A DNA stretch of 25,332 bases from JBMOLL01 sp049325415 (GCA_049325415.1 JBMOLL010000002.1:1-25332); one strand, 5' to 3'. Counted from the first letter of the stretch, positions 1 to 6,939 are shown. Notes: generated by a model from the letters alone, not told the origin. Program-made: numbers and translations.

Positions 1-424
1 CTGCGTAGACAGCCGACAGGAATTTTCCTTTCACGGGAGCGATTTTTTTTGCCAGATCTCCTTTAAACTCTTTAGTAATAAGTTCGGAGCGTCCGCTTTC
101 CCCGCCCATCAACAGTGAATAATACAGGAGTTCGAGCGCATCAGGTGTTCCGCTGTTAAAAGAAAGCGCTCCTGTAAATTCGCTGGCCGCCTGCCGGTAC
201 CTGGTCTTTCTGTACAGGGCAATACCGTACCTCATCCGCATGAAATAGGTATCGTATCCGGCTTTTCGGGCGGCGCGGCTCACAACAATGAGGCTGTCCC
301 AGTCCTGTGCCAGGTACAGGGCATAGGTCTTCCTGTCGGCTTCTGCAAAGCTTATCTTCTTCTGGGCCAGCGCCGGCAGCGACAGGCAGATGATCAGGAT
401 TCCCGTAATGATTCTCCTGTACAT
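1..424 (-). CDS. Secreted TPR-like protein, partial (C-terminus outside window)
   Basis: Only the first 141 codons are visible; the reading frame stays open to the window edge. The protein starts MYRRIITGILIICLSLPALA and then Q, a clear signal peptide with a cleavage site after about residue 20, so it is exported. The stretch at about residues 55-105 (YGIALYRKTRYRQAASEF and on) has the small/aromatic spacing of a tetratricopeptide repeat, followed by a second helical pair. The ATG at 424 lies 31 nt inside the end of the urea-transporter/M23 gene, so it is the last visible gene of the five-gene operon and probably translationally coupled. In Bacteroidota, such N-terminal TPR modules often precede an outer-membrane beta-barrel, but that part is not in view. 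The function is unknown. Export and the TPR-like repeat are what I can support. Confidence 0.75.
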   Translation of the reverse strand, partial: MYRRIITGILIICLSLPALAQKKISFAEADRKTYALYLAQDWDSLIVVSRAARKAGYDTYFMRMRYGIALYRKTRYRQAASEFTGALSFNSGTPDALELLYYSLLMGGESGRSELITKEFKGDLAKKIAPVKGKFLSAVYA

Positions 425-2610
425 TGCTGATGGTTTGTTACTCCTGTTTTTGTCATATTAATTTTCTCAATGCCTTTGTTATCAAGGTGAATCTCATAGA
501 CCGTCTGACCTGAGGAACGGCGGAACACCTTTTTCTCCACCGTGCTCCGCAGGATAATTTTCGACGGAGAGAGTTCATTATCGGTATACACTGCCTGTGA
601 GGAATAGCTCGTTTTCAGGAAGATCCCAAAGGGTGCCGCAAAGTCCTGCAGGGCTTTAAGCGGTTGACCGAATAAAAGATCCGGTGTAAATTCATCGTCA
701 GCACTGAGGGAAGGGTAGTAACCCGCAGCCTGCTTGTACAGCGCCATAAAGAGATGAAAAAGAAAGGTCTTTTTGGAGCCGCTGAAGCGGATGAAGAAGA
801 GCATGTTCCCGTCGTACCTGAACCAGGCCCGGGAACCCGTGTCACGGTCTTCCAGGTAAGAGGAATTATAGGGATCGATCTGGACATCCAGATGGCACTC
901 GGCTGGCAGCCCGGGACAGGCAACCCGGAAAGCAAGACTTTTACAGGAAACCAGGTCAAGTGCTCCGCTGATCAGTTCATTCGGACTGATGTTCATCAGC
1001 GACTGCCCGGTTTCGGGAATGGCATTGGACCGGAGGCTCATCCCCCCGCTGTCTCTCCGGATGTAATAGGTAAAGGGGAAAAGCAGTGTCGGGGCACCGA
1101 TGGAAGGCGAAGCCTGAAATTGAAAATGGAGGTGCGGATAGGGTGAGCGACCTGAATTCCCGCATTTGCCAAGTTTTTCTCCGGCTGAAACCCGGGCTCC
1201 GGGTTTTACCGTTACAGAACCCGGCTGAAGATGACTGAGTGCGGAATAAAGGTAGGGCGTATGCCTGATGATAACCGTATTTCCCCAGTTCTGCCGGATA
1301 TTTATCTCCCCGATGTCATTATCGGGAATATTGTCGACCACAAGCTCCACCCAACCGTCACCGGGGGAGGCCACTGTCTTGCCATAGCAGTAATAATCTT
1401 CGCGAAAATCTCCATTCCCGCTGAACTGTTTTCCTTCCTTATCGGTAATAATGAAATCCCAGGCATCCTTCCATGCTTCTTTATGGGTGAACTCCCCCGA
1501 ATGCCCCTGGGAAACGGTCCATTCTCCGTAAAAGGGCATGATCAGAGGCATCCCGGCATATTTCCCGAATCTCTCCGTTCCGGAGCGGTGCGCGTACAGG
1601 TTTTTCTCGGGGGAGTTATACTGGATATAAACCTCTGCCAGTTTTTCGTCGGGGAAAAACCGGAGTTTCAGGACATAAAGGAATAGCAATACAAGCAGGT
1701 TGAAGGGCAGGGAATAGACCGGCAGCCTGAATACCGTGAAAAGGCTGGCAAAGGTCATCGTGAGTATGGCGACCAGGGGCATCAGAATGATCACCCAGAG
1801 GAAGGATTTCCAGGTGGGGATGATGAAAAAGCCTCCCAGTGCGATGGCAGTCAGGATAAAGTTAAAACCAATGTAGGTGTATGAGAGCGTGGTGATATCG
1901 GCACCGGCCATGGTATAAAACAGGTAGGCAGAATAGAAGCCCAGGAGTGAAAGCAGGAAGGAGATCCTGGATACCAGAAGGAGGCCGGTCATGATGATGA
2001 TCCCGGAAAAGATGTTGAACTGGAAAAAGATGGCGCCCAGCGAGATCAGGTAAATCCTGAATGATGCGGGGAAGCGGATTTGCTGCCCCCACTCATACAG
2101 TGCAATCATTTTTTGTCCGCCAAGATGATAGATATCATTAAAGGTATAGATTCCTCTTTCACTCAGGCCCAGCTCCGTCATCTCCTGAATGGCAATGAGC
2201 ATGATCCAGATGGCGATAAGAAAGGGAATGCTCAGGTAGGGCAGGGCATATTTTCCGATGACACCCTGCAGGGAGACTGTTATGAAGAAGGTGAGCACCG
2301 ATCCGAGAATGACCACAGCCAGCATGAGCAGGCCGGGTTGAAGCTGGATCCCGATACCCAGGCCCACCAGCAGGCTGTTGAAGCCATAGACCCCTTTCCC
2401 GAGTCGCGAACGGTCGTAACCCATGGTCACGGCCATGAGCTGGGAGATCACAACAGCGATGAGTCCTGAGATCCCGGCTACCAGATCCATCAGGGTAACA
2501 AGGAGCAGTGCCACGCCGAAGAGCGTGTTATCGGAAAAGAAGATCTGGGAATAGCTGTCGAGAATCCCTTTTCCAAAAGGACCGATTCTTTCTTCCAGCG
2601 GGCGTGGCAT
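394..2610 (-). CDS. Urea transporter-like channel fused to M23 (LytM) peptidase
   Basis: This is a 738-residue protein. The ATG at 2610, 2 nt after the decarboxylase stop, was preferred over an in-frame ATG 47 codons upstream because that extension overlaps the decarboxylase and reads as non-natural sequence. Residues 1-320 are polytopic with about ten hydrophobic segments and carry the two half-repeats of the urea transporter (UT/SLC14) family: KGVYGFNSLLVG near 72-83 with LPYLSIPF near 123-130, and YTYIGFNFILT near 244-253 with LPVYSLPF near 296-303. Residues 355-500 are an M23 domain: H376...AWDF (D385), SALSH (H460) and PHLHF (H493, H495) give the zinc and catalytic set. Residues 500-738 are a C-terminal domain I do not recognise. 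Urea transporters alone are normally about 300-400 residues, so this is a true fusion. Its operon partners (PqqD-like, ATP-grasp, decarboxylase) suggest the channel passes a small amide or amine rather than urea itself, which is inference. The peptidase domain probably lies in the periplasm. Confidence 0.85.
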   Translation of the reverse strand: MPRPLEERIGPFGKGILDSYSQIFFSDNTLFGVALLLVTLMDLVAGISGLIAVVISQLMAVTMGYDRSRLGKGVYGFNSLLVGLGIGIQLQPGLLMLAVVILGSVLTFFITVSLQGVIGKYALPYLSIPFLIAIWIMLIAIQEMTELGLSERGIYTFNDIYHLGGQKMIALYEWGQQIRFPASFRIYLISLGAIFFQFNIFSGIIIMTGLLLVSRISFLLSLLGFYSAYLFYTMAGADITTLSYTYIGFNFILTAIALGGFFIIPTWKSFLWVIILMPLVAILTMTFASLFTVFRLPVYSLPFNLLVLLFLYVLKLRFFPDEKLAEVYIQYNSPEKNLYAHRSGTERFGKYAGMPLIMPFYGEWTVSQGHSGEFTHKEAWKDAWDFIITDKEGKQFSGNGDFREDYYCYGKTVASPGDGWVELVVDNIPDNDIGEINIRQNWGNTVIIRHTPYLYSALSHLQPGSVTVKPGARVSAGEKLGKCGNSGRSPYPHLHFQFQASPSIGAPTLLFPFTYYIRRDSGGMSLRSNAIPETGQSLMNISPNELISGALDLVSCKSLAFRVACPGLPAECHLDVQIDPYNSSYLEDRDTGSRAWFRYDGNMLFFIRFSGSKKTFLFHLFMALYKQAAGYYPSLSADDEFTPDLLFGQPLKALQDFAAPFGIFLKTSYSSQAVYTDNELSPSKIILRSTVEKKVFRRSSGQTVYEIHLDNKGIEKINMTKTGVTNHQQCTGESLRES

Positions 2611-2612
2611 GT

Positions 2613-3965
2613 TCAGATATTTTTCAGGTGATCGGGTATCTCTTCCTGGGAAACAATCGTTTCGAGGTTCTCGCTCCTCCGGATCACATGCGCCTTTCCG
2701 TTCATGTCGATCATAACCACATTGGGCCGGAAGGTGATGAACTGCATCCACTGGGTCATGTTGTAGGCTCCGATCCTGCGGATCACGAAACCGTCGCCCT
2801 TTTTCAGCAACGGAAAGGCAATGGCTTCGCGGATCACATCAATGTTCATGCAAAGAGGGCCGTAAAGCGTGGTTTCCTCGAGGTGATCGGATGATTCCTG
2901 CGCCGGGTGGATGTCGTGCTCGTACCAGAAGGAGGTGAACAGCAGGTTTACGCCGGTGTCAAGTATGGTGGCACGCTGTCCGCTGGCAAGGCGTTTGTTC
3001 GCGATGACTTTCCCGAGCAGAAAGCCGGCATCATCGATGAGGGCACGTCCGGTCTCCAGGATCAGCATCGGGGTTTTATTCTCGGGAAAGCTGAACTCCA
3101 TGAGGGCACCGGATATGGCTTCAGCATAATCGTCGAAGGAAGGAGCGGTGTCGTAGCCCTTGTAATACGATCCTTTCAGGGTGTTCTGCGAGGCGAAGCC
3201 CCCGCCGAGGTCAAGATACCTGATGATCACCTGGTGCCGGTTGTAGGTTTCGGTCATCAGGCTCGCCAGTTTGCCCGCAGCAATCTTATAGGCTGAAGTG
3301 GAAAGCATATAGGTGCCGATATGGCAATGCAGCCCGGTCAGCTCAAGTTGCCCGCCCCGGATGATCCTGTTGATGGCATCCCAGGCATCTCCGTTTTCAT
3401 AATTGAATCCGAAGCGATCCCATTGCGGGTAGATCCCGGTATCCATATTGACCCGAATCGCCACCCTTGGCTTTTTACCGCTTTTCCTGGCTACCTCACT
3501 CAGGTCGTACAGCTCATCAAAATGATCAATGTGTATCAGTGAGTTGTTATCAACGGCCATCTCGAGATCGGCAATGGATTTATCGGGACCGTTAAAGATG
3601 ATCCTGCCGCCGGGCACGCCGTTTCTCAGGGCTTTTTCGTATTCGTAACCCGAAACCACCTCGGCCCAGGAACCTTCCTGATGATAGGTCCGGCAGACCG
3701 CATCCAGGTAATTTGTCTTATATGACCAGGCAAACTGGACCGACGGATAGCGTGTTTCGAAGGCTCTTTTGGCCTGCTGATAACGGTTACGGATGACTTT
3801 CTCCGACAGGACGAACAGGGGAGAACCGAAGCGTGAGGTGAGTTCGTTTACCGGTATTCCCTCGATATGGGTAATGGGATCGACTTTTACCGGCATTCCG
3901 AATTTGGCGGGCATCCCGGCCTGGATTTTCCTGATATACGGACGTTCAAATTTTTTCTTTTCCAT
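2613..3965 (-). CDS. PLP-dependent decarboxylase, fold III (Orn/DAP/Arg decarboxylase 2 family)
   Basis: A 450-residue protein, close to the usual length of diaminopimelate, carboxynorspermidine and ornithine decarboxylases of the alanine-racemase-like fold. The PLP lysine is K83 in FAWSYKTNYL. H215 in LHCHIG stacks on the cofactor ring, LDLGGGF (252-257) binds the phosphate, ETGR (304-307) replaces the EPGR seen in DAP decarboxylases, and C372 in YGPLCMNIDV is the catalytic Cys contributed across the dimer, followed by GAYN (399-402). All catalytic positions are kept, so it should be active. The CMNID and ETGR variants make a housekeeping LysA assignment unlikely, and the substrate cannot be read from sequence. 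It starts 25 nt after the ATP-grasp stop and ends 2 nt before the urea-transporter/M23 ATG. By analogy with siderophore enzymes such as SbnH, a decarboxylase next to a ligase may act on a conjugated amino acid. That is inference. Confidence 0.85.
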   Translation of the reverse strand: MEKKKFERPYIRKIQAGMPAKFGMPVKVDPITHIEGIPVNELTSRFGSPLFVLSEKVIRNRYQQAKRAFETRYPSVQFAWSYKTNYLDAVCRTYHQEGSWAEVVSGYEYEKALRNGVPGGRIIFNGPDKSIADLEMAVDNNSLIHIDHFDELYDLSEVARKSGKKPRVAIRVNMDTGIYPQWDRFGFNYENGDAWDAINRIIRGGQLELTGLHCHIGTYMLSTSAYKIAAGKLASLMTETYNRHQVIIRYLDLGGGFASQNTLKGSYYKGYDTAPSFDDYAEAISGALMEFSFPENKTPMLILETGRALIDDAGFLLGKVIANKRLASGQRATILDTGVNLLFTSFWYEHDIHPAQESSDHLEETTLYGPLCMNIDVIREAIAFPLLKKGDGFVIRRIGAYNMTQWMQFITFRPNVVMIDMNGKAHVIRRSENLETIVSQEEIPDHLKNI

Positions 3966-3990
3966 GGGTTTTGCGTTGCGTTTGACCTGT

Positions 3991-5031
3991 TTAAAGTTCT
4001 TCGTTCATAACGAGCTTTTCCAGCTCTTTCCAGTCGGTGATCATATCAAAGGAGTAGCGCACGAACATCTTACCGACGGCATAGTGTTCCATGGGTTCCA
4101 CAGGAAGCCCCAAGGCCAGTTTCACCAGTGCCTCCGGGATATTCTGTCCGGCGCCGACGGCCAGGTAAACCCAGGCCGGGATCCTCGGGTTGATCTCAAT
4201 GAGGTAGAGCTCGTCCTTTTCGTTCCTGATCATCTCCAGTTCCATCCCGCCTTTCCACATCGTCTGCCTGATCAGACTGTGGGTAAGTTCCAGCAGGTCG
4301 GGATCGTCGAGCGTGATGCCTGCCCAAGCCTTGCCCTTATCGGTAATGAACTGCTTTCGCATGGGCACAGCCGCAATGGTATCACCTTTGCCGTTGCCCA
4401 GGGCGACCACGTTGACCTCGGTTCCCTTGATGAACTCCTGGACAATGACTGGCAATCCCCATTTTGCAGCCATCTTGTGATAATAGCTGATGGCCTGTTC
4501 CATGTTCTGCGCAATAAAGGCATCGTAGAATTTGCCCTTGATAACTACAGGAAATGTGATCCTGTCTTTAAGCCCGACAAGGTCATGAATAGACGTTACC
4601 GCCTCGCTGTAAGGCACTTTCACGCCGTATTTTTCTCCATACGATGGGAGGTTCGATTTGTGCCGCTCTTCGTACTGCTGAAGGCTGGGCATGAAAGTGC
4701 GGATGCCAAGGGTTTCCAGCTCGCCTGCTGCCTTCATAAAGGTGTAGAGTTCGGCATCGAAATTCGGGATCAGCAGGTCGATGGGCTCACGGGCATGGAT
4801 GGCTCTGATCCGCTCCATCAGGTTTCCCGTTCCTGCGGAAGGATAGGGCACCTTGTAGGTTTTATCGACCAGTTCATGCATGAAGATCCCGGGTTCAAGG
4901 TTTTCATAGGCCAGACCGATGATCCTTGCCTCAATTTCACGGGAATCCCTGATCCCCCTGATTACCGGTATCCCGGGACCGGGATTATCGGTGTTGTTCA
5001 GGCCGGTGACGGCAATGCTGAGCTTAATCAT
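3991..5031 (-). CDS. ATP-grasp ligase (carbamoyl-phosphate-synthase/PylC-like)
   Basis: A 346-residue protein with a Rossmann-like pre-ATP-grasp domain (IAVTGLNNTDNPGPG near 6-20) and an ATP-grasp fold. PVVIKGKFYDA (161-171) supplies the ATP-binding Lys165, VQEFIKGTEVNV (197-208) the adenine-side strand and hinge Glu, and MELEM...YLIEINPR (263-283) the Mg-binding acidic residues E279 and N281. Enzymes of this type form an amide or thioester from a carboxylate through an acyl phosphate. The closest architectures I can name are the carbamoyl-phosphate-synthase-like ligases, including PylC, which join two amino acids. The ATG overlaps the end of the PqqD-like gene by 8 nt, implying coupled synthesis. 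The PqqD-like partner suggests either a peptide substrate or a carrier protein. The substrate is unknown, and a graspetide-type cyclase is possible but unproven because no typical precursor is seen. Confidence 0.82.
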   Translation of the reverse strand: MIKLSIAVTGLNNTDNPGPGIPVIRGIRDSREIEARIIGLAYENLEPGIFMHELVDKTYKVPYPSAGTGNLMERIRAIHAREPIDLLIPNFDAELYTFMKAAGELETLGIRTFMPSLQQYEERHKSNLPSYGEKYGVKVPYSEAVTSIHDLVGLKDRITFPVVIKGKFYDAFIAQNMEQAISYYHKMAAKWGLPVIVQEFIKGTEVNVVALGNGKGDTIAAVPMRKQFITDKGKAWAGITLDDPDLLELTHSLIRQTMWKGGMELEMIRNEKDELYLIEINPRIPAWVYLAVGAGQNIPEALVKLALGLPVEPMEHYAVGKMFVRYSFDMITDWKELEKLVMNEEL

Positions 5032-5281
5032 GATCCTGGATTAGGTGATGCTGTTTTAACGAGGCGATGAAATCATAGAAGTATTTCTCCAGTTCGGCCT
5101 GGTCCATCTCATAATTCTGAACCAGGGTCCGGATGATTTCTTCACTGTCCATGTCCTGCCGGAGAAGATTAAGGATCTCCAGTCCGGTGGCATTAACGGA
5201 AAATGACTCTCCTGATCCGGGATGGAATATAAACCCGGATTCGCTGATGGCCACACTCTTCTTAAGCTGAATATTTTCCAT
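5024..5281 (-). CDS. PqqD-like small protein (RRE-type winged helix)
   Basis: An 85-residue protein that fits the PqqD family along its length: an N-terminal three-strand wing (VAISESGFIFHPGSGESFSV, about 10-29), then NATGLEILNLL (30-40), EEIIRTLVQNYEM (47-59) and a last helix FYDFIASLKQHHLI (68-81). PqqD-type domains serve as RiPP recognition elements that bind leader peptides and hand them to a modifying enzyme, and other family members stand alone beside transporters or ligases. It is the first gene of the operon and overlaps the ATP-grasp start by 8 nt. There is no radical-SAM partner here, unlike PQQ or sactipeptide loci, so the ATP-grasp enzyme or the decarboxylase is the likely client. 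The start at 5281 is the only ATG that yields a full domain. Confidence 0.8.
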   Translation of the reverse strand: MENIQLKKSVAISESGFIFHPGSGESFSVNATGLEILNLLRQDMDSEEIIRTLVQNYEMDQAELEKYFYDFIASLKQHHLIQDHD

Positions 5282-5427
5282 ATCAGGTAATTTTTAGTTT
5301 CCGGTTGAGGGCTGCTTTGAACCTTAACCGCCAGTTGAATCATCTACCCTACCCGAAAGAGCAAAAAATATCGTTCCTCAAACTTTTTCTGCTGTTTGTC
5401 AAGACATAGCTTCATTCGTCCCTGAAT

Positions 5428-5526
5428 TTACCCCTGAACCCACAGGTACCACTTCCCGTCACGGCAGCAGGCTCCTGTGAATTCATTTTTATTAACTATT
5501 GTTAATAACCACTCGTTTGTATCCAT
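5428..5526 (-). CDS. Possible 32-aa small ORF upstream of the PqqD operon
   Basis: An ATG at 5526 opens a 32-codon frame ending in TAA at 5428-5430, on the same strand as the PqqD-like operon and about 147 nt before it. The product begins MDTNEWLLTIVNKN and ends GACCRDGKWYLWVQG, with an adjacent Cys pair and an aromatic tail. It is in the position where a precursor peptide for a PqqD/ATP-grasp system might lie. Against it: it is short, it has no visible ribosome binding site, and its first half overlaps a perfect inverted repeat at 5489-5508. A random ORF is the simplest explanation. Confidence 0.2.
   Translation of the reverse strand: MDTNEWLLTIVNKNEFTGACCRDGKWYLWVQG
5489..5508. promoter_or_regulatory. 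Inverted repeat, candidate operator
   Basis: TTATTAAC, a 4-nt spacer TATT, then GTTAATAA: a perfect 8-bp dyad with the two-arm, 4-nt-spacer geometry used by Crp/Fnr-type dimers. It lies about 210 nt upstream of the PqqD-like ATG and about 145 nt upstream of the RNA promoter. AT-rich dyads arise by chance, so this is only a candidate. Confidence 0.35.
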
Positions 5527-5613
5527 AAAAAATTAAATATCAATATTTTGCGATATTAACAAATTGTGAACTTCGCCTGTTTGTTTCTTGTGGACAGCAA
5601 AAGCTTTTTCGGC

Positions 5614-5644
5614 TTGACTCGTTTTATCCTATGCCTTAATTTTG
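5614..5644 (+). promoter_or_regulatory. Bacteroidota-type promoter of the structured RNA
   Basis: TTG at 5614-5616, a 20-nt spacer, then TAATTTTG at 5637-5644, an exact match to the TAnnTTTG element of the Bacteroidota primary sigma factor. Transcription should begin near 5651, at the foot of the first hairpin of the structured RNA. Confidence 0.65.
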
Positions 5645-5650
5645 ATTCTA

Positions 5651-6168
5651 CCAGGTGAGTGATAAAGGGTCGCTCAGGGTGCAAAGCCGGAAGATGAAGG
5701 CAGTCACATGGCAGCTGAAACATCGGAAGGCGGGTGACGCGGGAGACTGCGGAACGAGTACCCGGTGAGCCAAGCACAGGAAGGAGAACCAGATTCTCTG
5801 TTACTGTTCCTCCGGTGAAAAGCGATCATCTGGTCGTTCTTCAAAATACCGGGGAGCCGGGTTGCCGGAGAAAAGGAGGAAGGCCGAAAGGCACGAATCC
5901 CGGGACTCCAACCAGGCAGTAAACGGATCGTAAGACACGATTACTGATGGGGCAAACGGGGCAGGTCCGGTAAGCAGTACTCCGGTACTGCGAGAGGACG
6001 GCGGAGCGGACGGAAGCTACGGCAGACGACCGCAAAGTCAGGGCGCTCAAGGGTCTCCGGACCCGGAAAGCAGCCGGCCGAAATAACAGTAGCCTGGCAT
6101 TGTATGGAAGCTACGGCGACTATACGGTGAAATGGGAACAAATGTCAAAGTTTGTTCCCATTTTTGTT
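5651..6168 (+). ncRNA. Candidate large structured noncoding RNA (about 515 nt)
   Basis: The unit lies between a consensus promoter and a strong intrinsic terminator and has no convincing ORF. Hairpins visible by eye: TGAGTGA/TCGCTCA (5656-5662 with 5670-5676); GCAGTC/GACTGC (5700-5705 with 5745-5750), interleaved with CGGGT/ACCCG (5731-5735 with 5760-5764) as a possible pseudoknot; GAGAA/TTCTC (5784-5788 with 5794-5798) inside AGGAA/TTCCT; AGCGATC/GGTCGTT with loop ATCT (5821-5838) inside CCGGT/ACCGG (5812-5816 with 5848-5852); GCC-GAAA-GGC (5883-5892), a GNRA loop; GCAGTAC-TCCG-GTACTGC (5974-5991) and GGGTC-TCCG-GACCC (6051-6064), both UNCG-type loops; and GTAGC/GCTAC (6089-6093 with 6110-6114). 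The segment is richer in G and A than its flanks. It lacks the tmRNA tag region and the RNase P signature, and I do not recognise it as a group II intron. A solo HEARO/omega-type RNA, another large ornate RNA class or a novel family are the options. Confidence 0.6.
6012..6117 (+). repeat. Repeated 12-nt motif inside the structured RNA
   Basis: GGAAGCTACGGC occurs twice, at 6012-6023 and 6106-6117, each followed within a few bases by GAC. The first copy lies in the loop side of a GCGG/CCGC stem (6006-6009 with 6030-6033). The second forms the 3' arm of GTAGC/GCTAC. A repeated loop motif fits a duplicated subdomain or protein-binding site. Confidence 0.55.
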
Positions 6169-6170
6169 TT
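6130..6170 (+). terminator. Intrinsic terminator of the structured RNA
   Basis: A 13-bp perfect stem, AAATGGGAACAAA (6130-6142) with TTTGTTCCCATTT (6151-6163) and loop TGTCAAAG, is followed by a T-rich tail to 6170. The reverse strand has no comparable T tract, so it works rightward. Confidence 0.85.
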
Positions 6171-6228
6171 TATGCCTTAAACCGGGGCATCGTTTTTGCT
6201 GTCTAAGCAGAAACTAATATTTCAAAAA

Positions 6229-6939
6229 ATGCAAAAGACAATGATTATACTTTCCTGCCTCGCCGGTTTTGCAGCAGGATTGAACGGACAGGTAGTGCGA
6301 AATACGGCAGAATCGGCCCGTAACAACAGGCAGATTGCCGTTGACAGATCGCAGATTGCCAGGGACCAGAAGGAATTCGATGATTACCGCTTGCAACTGA
6401 CCGCCCTCGGGGATGCACTCGCGCGGAAAGATATGGAAGGAGCCGAGCTCATCCGTTTTCAACTGGTCGATGTTATGAAAAAGGAAATAAAACAGGGGGA
6501 GGTCAAGCTAGGACAGGACCATCGTGAGATAGGTCAGAGCAGGGGCGAAGTACGCTCAGAGAACAGGGAAATACGCGATGACAGGGGTGAAATCAGAAAA
6601 AGCGAAAAGCGTCCCGGTGAGATCAGGGATCTTAAAAGCGACCGCTACGACCGAAAGGATGACCGGCGCGATCTGCGGGACGACCGGAAGGACCTTGGCA
6701 GTCAGGCTGCCGTCCTGGACCGTCAGAAACAACTTCTGGCAAAACTTGAAGAACAGTCGTTTAAAGGACTCGCACCGGAGCAGGCCGGAGCGCTTTTGCA
6801 AATGTACGATCAGTTCGGACTTACTATGGAACGCGATCTCGAACTTACCAGGGGCGAACTGGTTGAAGACCGTATCGAAAAACGCGAAGACCGGTTCGAA
6901 CGACAGGATGACAGGCAGGAACGGAAAGAAAACCGGTGA
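6229..6939 (+). CDS. Secreted highly charged heptad-repeat protein
   Basis: A 236-residue protein. I chose the ATG at 6229 because it gives a normal signal peptide (MQKTMIILSCLAGFAAGLNG, then Q). An upstream TTG at 6196 would add 11 residues ahead of it, and an ATG at 6241 is also possible. After the signal the chain is mostly Arg, Asp, Glu, Lys and Gln in seven-residue periods (NNRQIAV, DRSQIAR, DQKEFDD, and later REIRDDR, GEIRKSE, RRDLRDD), so a long coiled coil or single alpha-helix is expected. Non-repetitive breaks occur at about 60-85 and 175-195. It ends in another run of charged repeats. There are no Cys residues and no lipobox after the signal peptide. It starts about 60 nt after the RNA terminator and has no promoter that I can see. 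The function is unknown; a periplasmic spacer or binding protein is possible. Confidence 0.75.
   Translation: MQKTMIILSCLAGFAAGLNGQVVRNTAESARNNRQIAVDRSQIARDQKEFDDYRLQLTALGDALARKDMEGAELIRFQLVDVMKKEIKQGEVKLGQDHREIGQSRGEVRSENREIRDDRGEIRKSEKRPGEIRDLKSDRYDRKDDRRDLRDDRKDLGSQAAVLDRQKQLLAKLEEQSFKGLAPEQAGALLQMYDQFGLTMERDLELTRGELVEDRIEKREDRFERQDDRQERKENR

Larger units (their letters stand above)
5282..5636. promoter_or_regulatory. Divergent control region, PqqD operon versus structured RNA
   Basis: This AT-rich intergenic stretch sits between the leftward PqqD-like operon and the rightward structured RNA. I find no TAnnTTTG element pointing left; the nearest is TATTTTTTG (minus strand, 5370-5362), one base too long and without a TTG at the right distance. 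A perfect dyad at 5489-5508 and a weaker one (AATATC at 5536-5541, GATATT at 5552-5557) are the only other structure, apart from the short ORF described separately. Confidence 0.4.

Noticed and set aside
2611..2751. 47-codon N-terminal extension of the urea transporter fusion
   Set aside because: It lies wholly within the decarboxylase gene in another frame and does not resemble a protein start. The ATG at 2610 directly follows the decarboxylase stop.
5734..6141. Open frames of 60-70 codons on both strands within the structured RNA region
   Set aside because: None has a ribosome site or natural-looking protein sequence. They lie inside hairpin-rich DNA bounded by a promoter and a terminator, so they read as chance frames.
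5651..6168. RNase P RNA, tmRNA or group II intron identity for the large RNA
   Set aside because: The conserved RNase P segment around GAGGAAAGTCC is missing, there is no tmRNA tag frame or tRNA-like end, and no intron domain V hairpin is seen.
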